A stretch of DNA of 13,732 nucleotides, taken from JAABRU01 sp050180235 (GTDB lineage Bacteria; Desulfobacterota; Desulfobacteria; Desulfobacterales; Desulfococcaceae). The DNA is taken from assembly GCA_050180235.1 (NCBI GenBank), contig JBFXEJ010000138.1, positions 1 through 13,732 of the forward strand. Reading direction: 5' to 3'. Each line of letters opens with the position of its first letter. Position 1 is the stretch's first letter. Positions 7,778 through 13,606 of the stretch are shown one piece after another. Under the pieces are notes generated by a model. That model worked only from the letters and a program-made list of their open reading frames with translations, had not been told where the DNA came from and made no database searches. A program made the position numbers and the translations under genes.

Positions 7778-9031
7778 TCAGACCTCCATGAGCAGACGTT
7801 CGGGATTTTCCACGCATTCCTTGATCCTGCGCAGGAATGTCACAGCCTCGCGGCCATCCACAATGCGGTGATCGTAACTCAGTGCCACATACATCATGGG
7901 CCGGGCCACAATTTCATCATTGATGACAACCGGACGTTTTTCAATGCGGTGCATTCCCAAAATACCGCTTTGGGGTGTATTCAGAATGGGTGTACTCAGC
8001 AGGGAACCAAACACACCTCCGTTTGTTATCGTGAAAGTGGCTCCCTCCAGATCAGCAAGTTCCAGCCGGTTTTCCTTTATTTTCCCAACATAATCAACAA
8101 TTGCCTGTTCAATTCCGGCAAAAGTAAGCTGATCTGCATTGCGGATGACCGGAACCACCAGCCCCCGCGGAGATCCTACGGCAATGCCAATGTGCCAGTA
8201 ATTGTGATACACAATATCACTGCCTTCAATAAAAGCGTTGATTTCCGGAAATTCCTTCAATGCCTGCACAGTGGCTTTGACAAAAAAAGACATGAATCCC
8301 AGACTGACATCGTGTTTCTTTTTAAATGCTTCCTTGTATTCATTGCGGATGTCCATAGCCCGGCTCATATCAATGTCATTGAAGGTGGTCAGCATGGCCG
8401 TATTCTGTTTGGCTTCCAGCAGCCGCGCTGCAATGCGTTTGCGGATGGGCGTCATGGGTTTGCGCACGGTTTCCTGTCTGACCGTTGCGGAAACCGGGGC
8501 AGGTTCAGGACAGCTCACTGTCTGCACAATATTTCCGGCTTCAATTGCAAGCAGCACATCGCCTTTGGTGATTCTTCCTCCGGGTCCGGTTCCTGCAATC
8601 TGACTTACATCAATTCCCTGTTCAGAAACCAGCCTTCGCACTGAAGGCGAAAGGTCTTTCATCTCTTTTGAAGACATCTCTGGCCGAGCCGCTTTCTTTT
8701 CTTCGGATTTGGGAGATTCGGGTTTCATCTCAGCAGATTTTGCCGCTTCTGCCGGAGCAGGTGTTTCTTTGTCCGGTGCTTTTCCATCTGCTGCGGCTGT
8801 AGTGCTGATTTTTCCCACCACAGTACCCACAGCCACGGTCTGGCCTTCGGGAACCAGAATTTTGAGAATGCCATTGGCCTCTGCATTGACTTCCAGCGAA
8901 ACCTTGTCTGTTTCAATGATAAACAGTGGTTCATCTTTTTTTACAGTATCGCCGTCCTGTTTGTACCACTGGGCAAGAATGGCTTCCTGCACGGATTCGC
9001 CCACACTTGGAACTCTGATTTCAATTTCCAT
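7778..9031 (-). CDS. sucB: Dihydrolipoyllysine-residue succinyltransferase (2-oxoglutarate dehydrogenase E2)
   Basis: The 417-residue acyltransferase core of the 2-oxoglutarate dehydrogenase complex passes a succinyl group from E1 to CoA. The N-terminal lipoyl domain begins MEIEIRVPSVGES; the lipoyl lysine is K43 in ETDKVSLE. An Ala/Pro/Lys/Glu-rich linker follows, then an E3-binding domain (SPSVRRLVSEQGID...GTGPGGRITKGDV). The C-terminal catalytic domain ends in SYDHRIVDGRE with catalytic H388 and D392. PSVGES and the single lipoyl domain favour the succinyl enzyme over pyruvate E2, though specificity cannot be proven by reading. AGGAG lies 7 bp before the ATG at 9031. lpdA follows one base after its stop. 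No E1 (sucA) gene adjoins; upstream there are only repeats, then an unrelated isomerase gene. Confidence 0.93.
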   Translation of the reverse strand: MEIEIRVPSVGESVQEAILAQWYKQDGDTVKKDEPLFIIETDKVSLEVNAEANGILKILVPEGQTVAVGTVVGKISTTAAADGKAPDKETPAPAEAAKSAEMKPESPKSEEKKAARPEMSSKEMKDLSPSVRRLVSEQGIDVSQIAGTGPGGRITKGDVLLAIEAGNIVQTVSCPEPAPVSATVRQETVRKPMTPIRKRIAARLLEAKQNTAMLTTFNDIDMSRAMDIRNEYKEAFKKKHDVSLGFMSFFVKATVQALKEFPEINAFIEGSDIVYHNYWHIGIAVGSPRGLVVPVIRNADQLTFAGIEQAIVDYVGKIKENRLELADLEGATFTITNGGVFGSLLSTPILNTPQSGILGMHRIEKRPVVINDEIVARPMMYVALSYDHRIVDGREAVTFLRRIKECVENPERLLMEV

Positions 9032-9065
9032 TGATGCTCCTTTTACATGATGAATAAAAATTGGC

Positions 9066-9177
9066 GGCAGTGGGTCAAACCGGCTGACAGCCCCGGTGTT
9101 TAACCGCAGAGTAACGCGTAATTTTTTCTGTGCAAAACTCAGGTTTTAAAAAAATTCAACCGGTTTGATCCACTGCC
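9066..9177. repeat. 112-bp inverted-repeat element (MITE-like)
   Basis: Left arm GGCAGTGGGTCAAACCGG (9066-9083) pairs with CCGGTTTGATCCACTGCC (9160-9177) at 17 of 18 positions. The 76-bp interior has no open frame of note. The element begins 35 bp upstream of the sucB start codon, so it sits where the promoter or 5' leader is expected. It has the form of a non-autonomous transposable element; the parent element is not in the window. Confidence 0.75.
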
Positions 9178-9220
9178 GTAACTTTAATGCTGATTCGTTT
9201 TCAAATTCTGTTTTTTCTTA

Positions 9221-9416
9221 TATACCATTACTTGAAACATTTCGGTTGTAAAATACCGCATTCGGAAAGGCCTGCATTAGGACAGTTACAGTTTAAACAG
9301 CCACGAATAACACGAATCTGCACGAATGCACAAACCATAATTCTTGTCATTCGTGCAATTCGCGGCTGTACCATTAAATCTTCTGAGTAATGGTATAATT
9401 CGTGTTTTTCGTGGTT
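9221..9416. repeat. CACGAAT-repeat element with inverted flanks
   Basis: Perfect 12-bp inverted flanks TATACCATTACT (9221-9232) and AGTAATGGTATA (9386-9397) enclose a smaller palindrome: CAGCCACGAAT at about 9299 against ATTCGCGGCTG near 9356-9366, and GCACGAATG against CATTCGTGC. Units of CACGAAT recur near 9302, 9311 and 9320, and the complementary ATTCGTGTTTTTCGTGG follows at about 9398-9414. Such CACGAATxACACGAAT repeats are seen as dispersed intergenic elements in several bacterial phyla. No protein is encoded. Confidence 0.65.
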
Positions 9417-9443
9417 AAGACCCTATCCAGTTCTGAAAGGAAT

Positions 9444-10190
9444 TCAGAATTTCCGGGAAGCCTCTTTCAGCACTTCCTGAACTGCTTTGTCAAACCAGCA
9501 GTCAAGGAAAATCTCATTTTTGGCTTTGGCATTTTTTTCATACCTTATCCTGATTTCTTCCACGCGACTGGCTTTCATTTCGGAAAAAGCTGCTCTGCTG
9601 GATGATGCCAGTAATGCCGCCTTTTCCACTGCCCGATCTTCAACGCTTTCCGGAGGGCAGATTTCATCAACAAGTCCGATGTTTTTTGCATCAGACAGGG
9701 TCATGAAATTGCCGGTGTACATCATTTCTGTCGCGGCCCGATCTCCCACAATCTGCCGGAGAATCATATCCACAGAATAGGGAACCGGAACACCAAGCCG
9801 GATTTCATTGAGTCCGATCTGTTTTTTGTCAGAAGTTGCAAAGCGGTAATCAGAGGTCAGGGCAAACACACAGCCTCCGGCAACCGCATGTCCCCGTATT
9901 GCGCACACACTTGGCAGAGAAAAAGTAAAAAGATCCATGACCAGTTGATCGAATTTATACCAGAAATCTGTCATTTCCTTTCGGTTCATCATCAGCAGTT
10001 CCGGCAGATTCAGTCCCATGCTGAAAAATTTCTCTCCGCCGGCAAGAACCATTCCCGCAGATTCTTTTCTGATTTCATGCAGAGCCGCACAAAGATCATT
10101 TACCAAATCTGTGCCGATTGCATTGGTGACGCCGCTGTTCATGCGCAGTAACGCAATATTTCCCAAATGTTCCCTAATCACTTTTGACAT
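9444..10190 (-). CDS. Enoyl-CoA isomerase/hydratase family protein (crotonase fold), probably a delta3-delta2-enoyl-CoA isomerase
   Basis: The 248-residue product has the crotonase fold. The oxyanion-hole segments are FSMGLNL (about 56-62) and HAVAGGCVFALTSDYR (101-116). Compared from memory with rat enoyl-CoA hydratase, the first catalytic Glu (E144) position is occupied by Val108, while the second (E164) is kept as E129 in GLNEIRLG. A single retained Glu, and the pattern AGGCxxALTxDYR...IGLNE, match mitochondrial delta3-delta2-enoyl-CoA isomerase (ECI1) better than a hydratase. It would move double bonds during oxidation of unsaturated fatty acids. The ATG at 10190 is preceded by AGGAG at suitable distance. 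It is in the same direction as sucB-lpdA but 412 bp upstream, so it is probably a separate transcript. The exact substrate is uncertain. Confidence 0.85.
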   Translation of the reverse strand: MSKVIREHLGNIALLRMNSGVTNAIGTDLVNDLCAALHEIRKESAGMVLAGGEKFFSMGLNLPELLMMNRKEMTDFWYKFDQLVMDLFTFSLPSVCAIRGHAVAGGCVFALTSDYRFATSDKKQIGLNEIRLGVPVPYSVDMILRQIVGDRAATEMMYTGNFMTLSDAKNIGLVDEICPPESVEDRAVEKAALLASSSRAAFSEMKASRVEEIRIRYEKNAKAKNEIFLDCWFDKAVQEVLKEASRKF

Positions 10191-10407
10191 GCGTATCTCC
10201 TGTTAAAATTTCCGATCAGAGATTTTCTGCCCTGTAATCTGCTGTCAGTGGCAAACTTTGTATTGTATAATTTCCCATAACAGTTTCAGTATGAGATGCC
10301 GGATGCTTTCAGAGTTCATTTTTCCCAGGTTCCGGCAGCGGATATCCGAACCCTGATATCTGCATTCCGGTTTCACTATACAAAATTTATCTGATATTGT
10401 ATAGTAT
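10191..10407. other. Intergenic region upstream of the isomerase gene, with a 9-bp dyad
   Basis: The only clear structure is a perfect dyad: ACTATACAA (10375-10383) and TTGTATAGT (10397-10405), 13 nt apart, ending two bases before the IS982-type element. A TATACAAT box read on minus near 10256-10268 might be a -10 for the isomerase gene, but I could not pair it with a good -35. Confidence 0.5.
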
Positions 10408-11096
10408 TAACGTAAGTTAGATGAGTTTCATATTGTAATCAATGCTTTATTGAGATCAATTCCTCTCATATGAGGTTTAGTGTACGCGATTATGGCACCG
10501 AAAAGATTTGCCATGAATCCGAAAACTGAACGGTGACGGGAATGTTCAGTCTGAAAAAAAATTTTGGGCAGATCGTTGACACTTTCAGTCACTGCCCTTT
10601 TGCGGAGCAGAATACGATCTGCAAATTCAATATGCTTTTTTTTCATATTTTTTCTGATGGCTGTTATCAGATGCAGACCGTGTTCCGCGGGCTCCTCTGC
10701 GGGTGCCGCACTGATGCAGCCTTTGTCTCCGGAAAGCTTTCCTTTCAGGAGTTTCACCATATCACGCACCGGTTTCCGGTCATCAGTATTGCCGGCTGTG
10801 ATGTGAACGGACATCAGTTCTCCGATGTGACTGATCACCGGATGAAGTTTGAAACCGTAAAACCGGCCGGCTGAAGTTTTCCCGCTGGCGGCCGTTTCCG
10901 CAAAGCCCCTGTGATGCCGGATTCTGAGACTGATGCAGACAGAAAATAATGCTGAATCAATAAGATATATCATTGTATGCAGACCCGGTTCCATCCGGAA
11001 TTTCAGAAACAGCATAAGGCTGCATGAAACCCGCATATACAATAATTTTGAAGTTATGTCACTGATAATATGGACAGACTCATCGAACTCACGTTA
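10408..11096 (-). mobile_element. Deleted IS982-family element with both terminal inverted repeats
   Basis: The left end TAACGTAAGTTAGATGAG (10408-10425) and the right end, read on minus, TAACGTGAGTTCGATGAG (11096-11079) match at 16 of 18 positions. Between them lies the C-terminal two-thirds of an IS982 transposase. The span is 689 bp, against about 1 kb for intact IS982 elements. The missing part is the transposase N-terminal half, next to the right repeat. Flanks are AT-rich, and I could not define a target duplication with confidence. Confidence 0.85.
10428..11042 (-). pseudogene. IS982-family transposase, N-terminally deleted
   Basis: Residues of the 204-codon frame match the DDE domain of IS982 transposases: YLIDSALFSVC (D29), GRFYGFKLHPVIS, TAGNTDDRKPV, KLSGDKGCIS (D106), RKRAVTESVND (E153), and EHSRHRS near the end. 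All three catalytic acids are present, but family members have roughly 290 residues. Most of the sequence before the first catalytic Asp, including the N-terminal helical region, is missing. The frame is open back into the right terminal repeat, so the deletion joined the repeat almost directly to the catalytic domain. The only start here is a TTG at 11042, or the ATG two codons later. It is probably inactive but might be mobilised by an intact relative elsewhere in the genome. Confidence 0.88.
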
Positions 11097-11103
11097 TAAT
11101 AAT

Positions 11104-11140
11104 AAAAAGCCCGCTCCCCCAAAAAGGGAACGGGCTTTTT
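11104..11140. terminator. Bidirectional terminator-like hairpin
   Basis: AAAAAGCCCG (11104-11113) pairs perfectly with CGGGCTTTTT (11131-11140), with an inner TCCC/GGGA extension and T-tracts on both strands. It sits 8 bp outside the IS982 end and no intact gene ends beside it, so it may have served a gene that has been lost. Confidence 0.7.
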
Positions 11141-11182
11141 ATTTTTTTTGCAGTGAACAAAACCGTGTCAGAGAAAAACCGC

Positions 11183-11315
11183 GTGGTGTCCTGCTCTGAT
11201 TGAAAAGCCTTTTCTGCCGGGCTTTTGCATATGATTCTGAAAATTTTACAATCCGTCCGGAAATCATGATCTTGCAAACGGTAATGCGTTCTTTTCAATT
11301 ATCGCAGGACACCAC
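11183..11315. repeat. 133-bp MITE-like element with 25-bp terminal inverted repeats
   Basis: The left arm (11183-11207) begins GTGGTGTCCTGC and ends ATTGAAAAG; the right arm (11291-11315) is its inverted complement. The outer 12 and inner 9 bases pair perfectly and four central bases differ. The 83-bp interior encodes nothing recognisable. Sharp, equal-length arms suggest a non-autonomous transposon rather than a terminator. Confidence 0.75.
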
Positions 11316-11316
11316 T

Positions 11317-11350
11317 AAAAACCGGATTTCTCTGAAAAAAACCGGTTTTT
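11317..11350. terminator. Terminator-like hairpin, distal of a tandem pair
   Basis: AAAAACCGG (11317-11325) pairs with CCGGTTTTT (11342-11350), and T-tracts occur on both strands. Its left 15 bases repeat those of the next hairpin (AAAAACCGGATTTCT), which suggests local duplication. Confidence 0.6.
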
Positions 11351-11375
11351 TTTCAGCACCGGACTGAAAGTCAGG

Positions 11376-11410
11376 AAAAACCGGATTTCTTAAAGAAATC
11401 CGGTTTTTTT
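11376..11410 (-). terminator. Terminator following the DsrP-like relic
   Basis: AAAAACCGGATTTCTT pairs perfectly with AAGAAATCCGGTTTTT around a single central base. On the minus strand the stem begins about 5 bp after the stop codon of the DsrP-like frame and is followed by U's, as expected for an intrinsic terminator. It is symmetrical and may work in both directions. Confidence 0.8.
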
Positions 11411-11414
11411 ATTA

Positions 11415-11627
11415 TCAGGCTCTAACTTCCTCTTTCACAGACACGGCCATTTTGAACAGCAGGGTCAGTACCAGGAAACCTGCGGCCCATACACCCAGAG
11501 TCACAATGAGTTCCGGAATGGTGGGTGCGTATTCATTGACCTCATGCAGGGGGTTGGGCACAAAACCGCCGGAGATCATGCCCATGCCCTTGTCAATTTA
11601 GGGTCCCACAAACCCGGCAAACGGCAT
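11415..11627 (-). pseudogene. dsrP: C-terminal relic of a DsrP-like (NrfD family) membrane subunit
   Basis: A 60-codon minus-strand frame (11597 to the TGA at 11417-11415) reads IDKGMGMISGGFVPNPLHEV, then NEYAPTIPELIVTLGVWAAG, FLVLTLLFKMAVSVKEEVRA. It is an amphipathic loop followed by one hydrophobic helix and a short basic tail. This resembles the end of the NrfD-type quinol-interacting subunit, in particular DsrP of the DsrMKJOP complex that feeds electrons to sulfite reduction. An in-frame TAA at 11600-11598 replaces what is probably Trp, and upstream MPFAGFVGP still reads sensibly in frame; another TAA lies at 11648-11646. The remaining hundreds of residues are gone. It has kept its own terminator, so it looks like a segment left behind after deletion or duplication. 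The family is fairly sure; the specific subunit is less so. Confidence 0.65.
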
Positions 11628-11746
11628 TCTTTTCTGGAAATCGACTTAGGGCGCAAGAAAAAATAATTTTTACAAAAGGATTCCATTTCCCCCGTTCAGA
11701 ACTGTTATCCCCTGCGGAACTGTTCAACTTATTTTTTCTTGACTCC
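11628..11746. other. Spacer between the DsrP-like relic and the LprI-like gene
   Basis: About 120 bp without a gene. Two copies of TTAGGG (11598-11603 and 11646-11651) flank the remnant upstream part of the DsrP-like frame. I see no terminator for the LprI-like gene here. Confidence 0.4.
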
Positions 11747-12073
11747 TTAGCAGTTGATTTCCTCAAGCTCCTTTGCCCTTGCTGCGGTGGCAGACATAAA
11801 ATACTTATTTGAAATTACAGTTGCCAGTGATCTGCCATCAGGATTTGCATAGAAATTGACGTTTGCATCACGAAACTTTATCCAGGCAAGATGGGCTTCC
11901 TTCAACTGATTTTTTCGTGCGGGAGAAAGAGCGTTCATGAGTTCTTTGTACACTTTGTTGAGGCGGGCATCCTGTTTCTTGGTTTCCGCAGCGAAGCATT
12001 CAATCATGTTCGCGGTAATGCCTTTTGCCCTGTCCATGCACGCGGAAAATTCTTTGGACAGGCCGATGTCCAA
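11747..12073 (-). CDS. LprI-like / DUF1311 protein, lacking its signal peptide
   Basis: The 108-residue frame begins at a TTG (12073) immediately after an in-frame TGA (12079-12077). Its sequence DIGLSKEFSACMDRAKGITA and the segment RLNKVYKELM...LAWIKFRDANVNFY...ATAARAKELEE fit the LprI/DUF1311 family of small exported, Cys-rich proteins; some members inhibit lysozyme. Normal members start with a signal peptide. Here that part is replaced by the palindrome at 12088-12120, so the protein would remain in the cytoplasm or not be made. The two conserved C-terminal cysteines (usually FRDxNC and a Cys before the xL..TA motif) appear as Val and Lys, while C12 and C26 remain. It is probably a decayed gene; an overlapping ATG at 12080 is in the wrong frame. 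Confidence 0.7.
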   Translation of the reverse strand: MDIGLSKEFSACMDRAKGITANMIECFAAETKKQDARLNKVYKELMNALSPARKNQLKEAHLAWIKFRDANVNFYANPDGRSLATVISNKYFMSATAARAKELEEINC

Positions 12074-12087
12074 ATTTCATCTCCGAA

Positions 12088-12120
12088 AACCCCTAAGGGT
12101 TTCGAAAACCCTTAGGGGTT
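12088..12120. repeat. 15-bp-arm perfect palindrome of CCCTWAGGG units
   Basis: AACCCCTAAGGGTTT (12088-12102) and AAACCCTTAGGGGTT (12106-12120) pair perfectly around CGA. Each arm contains a smaller palindrome, CCCTWAGGG, and the phrase CGAAAACCC recurs as a direct repeat. It lies 11 bp after the stop of the FN3/dockerin-like frame and at the truncated 5' end of the LprI-like gene. It could be a dispersed repeat, and it could also act as a terminator, although it lacks a clear T-tract. Confidence 0.75.
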
Positions 12121-12131
12121 GTGTGACAGAT

Positions 12132-13298
12132 TTATCTCATTTCCGCCGCATATTGCAGCAGCAGAATGGCTTCGGGCAGTCCTTTTTTTCCGTCATTTCC
12201 CACATCCGGAATTTGGCTCAGATCACCTGCATCTGTTCCTGTGAGGGTTTGCAGCACGCGGATGCAGTCCGACAGATACGGATAGGTTTCGGTTGTAAAC
12301 GTCCATTCCGGTCCCTGGGAACTGCCCATGATGTTCTTTGCCACAATCTGCCATTTATAAACCGTGCCGTATTCCAGATGCAGCGGTTCGTAGAATGTGC
12401 CTGTCAGGTCTGCTGCTGTGGGTGTCACGGGTTTGCTTTCCCCTTGTTTCCAGAGATACAGATCATAACCTGTTGCATAATCCGATGCGCCCCAACTCAG
12501 GACAGTGAATACGGATACATCCGTTGCCCCGTCCGCAGTGGAAGGTTCCGCAGATGCCGCAGGGCCTGCATGGGTGATGGTATTGAACACTTCTTTGGTG
12601 ACAATGGCCGCATTGGTGTCAAAAACAATGGATGCCTTGTTGGTGATTTTTGTACCTGCGGTAAGGCTGTTTTTGCTTTTCATGCTGAATGTCACATAAC
12701 CCTGGCCTGAACCCTGCCCGTCTTCCGGGGGCAGGAATCCCGCGAAAACATCTTCCGGCAGTTCCCCGGTTTCCCTGTCAATGGTGCGAATCGTCCATTT
12801 CACCTGCCCGGCATTCAGTTCCGCGATGATGTCAACGGCCATGTCTTTGTACATCACCCGTTCCTCATGTCCGGATTTGCCGTTCATGGAACTGATGACC
12901 GTGTCTCCGAAAGCCACTTCTCCCAGTTGAAAGGTGCTCCAGTCAAGGTCTGTATCCAGATTGTCTGTGATGAAAACTTCCTGGGCCGGGGCGGTGGCTG
13001 TGGATTTGTTTTCAAAATAGATGGTGTAGGACAGCTTCTGGTCTGTGGTAATGTAGTGCTGTGTGCCAATACCGGGTGTGGCGGTTTTTTCGTTGGGGTC
13101 AACCGGTACAACAACACGACATTTTCCATTTCCTACTGATTCAGTTGAGGAAAACTTATTAATAAACCAATCTTTTATTATTTCGTAAGCTTCCCATTCA
13201 ACTTCAAAAATTAATTCTATTAATCCATTTATGCTTCCTTTTTTAACAGTACCTTGAATGGCATCCAGTATAGCTAAAGTTCTAAAAGAAACTGAAAA
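12132..13298 (-). pseudogene. C-terminal part of a secreted DPNEK-domain / FN3 / dockerin-like protein, without a start
   Basis: The minus frame is open for 388 codons from 13298 to a TAA at 12134-12132, but the first start-like codon is a GTG at 12917, inside a domain. From about 13120 the sequence reads VVVPVDPNEKT, GIGTQHYIT, SYTIYFENKSTATAPAQEV, LDTDLDWSTF, GFLPPEDGQGSGQGYVTF and NKASIVFDTNAAIV, which I know as a domain in large bacterial surface proteins. Next is a fibronectin type III-like domain (TVLSWGASDYATGYDLYLW...YKWQIVAKN), then a dockerin/EF-hand-like tail with DVGNDGKKGLPEA. The first 54 or so codons (LAILDAIQGTVKKG...WFINKF) are AT-rich and unlike the rest. The frame runs directly on from the Rhs relic across one stop codon. 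It is probably the 3' part of a larger gene, with no signal peptide in the window. Confidence 0.7.
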
Positions 13299-13606
13299 TT
13301 ATAGTGGTATAACTTCGGATAGACTGCTACTTGGAGGTTTTGCATTTGCATCATTTAACTGAGATACTATATCAGCAGCACCGACAGCAATATCTATTCC
13401 TGCACTTATTAATAGAGTTCCTGCAATAACAGTTCCTATCATTGTTGCCGGAATTCCAGAGGAAGCTATTCCACAGTAAGTGATAATTCCTCCTGCAATT
13501 TTAACAGCCCCACCTATCAATGCTTTTGCTTCTAAACCTAATGGATCAATATAAGTTAGCGGTTTATTATTTGTATAATTATATAAATTGACTCCCCCCA
13601 TAAAAC
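13299..13606 (-). pseudogene. Rhs repeat-associated core, C-terminal fragment truncated by an IS
   Basis: Directly after the IS tip the minus strand reads GF-MGGVNLYNYTNNKPLTYID, then PLGL. This is the end of the Rhs/YD-repeat core motif (DPxGxxGG.NLY.Y..NNP..xxDPxGL), where polymorphic toxins switch to their variable tip. The tip here contains a hydrophobic glycine/alanine-rich segment (GGAVKIAGGIITYCGIASSG...GTVIAGTLLISAGIDIAVG) and ends SSSLSEVIPL at a TAA (13301-13299). Everything upstream of the core is missing from the window because the IS begins at 13607. Base composition is AT-rich compared with neighbours, as is common for Rhs tips. No immunity gene can be recognised next to it. Confidence 0.75.

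Larger units (their letters stand above)
9032..9443. other. Intergenic region with two inverted-repeat elements
   Basis: This 412-bp gap between the isomerase stop and the sucB start should contain the sucB-lpdA promoter, but I cannot pick one with confidence. It is mostly occupied by the elements at 9066-9177 and 9221-9416. No open frame here looks like a gene. Confidence 0.6.

Noticed and set aside
7628..8644. Long + strand open frame (338 codons)
   Set aside because: It lies opposite sucB, whose lipoyl, E3-binding and catalytic motifs are all on the minus strand. A long antisense frame here is due to codon composition.
9221..9416. CRISPR array from repeated CACGAAT units
   Set aside because: Units are short, irregular and in both orientations, there are no regular unique spacers, and no cas genes are in the window.
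11937..12710. + strand open frame of 257 codons
   Set aside because: It crosses the LprI-like gene, the palindrome and the FN3/dockerin-like frame on the opposite strand and shows no family features.
12884..13129. Proline-rich minus-strand frame (81 codons)
   Set aside because: It is the +1 frame of the DPNEK domain; the in-phase reading gives the recognisable VVVPVDPNEKT and TATAPAQEV sequence.
13299..13606. Intact Rhs toxin with immunity gene
   Set aside because: Only the end of the core and tip remain. An IS replaces the upstream part, and no small downstream immunity gene with its own start is visible.
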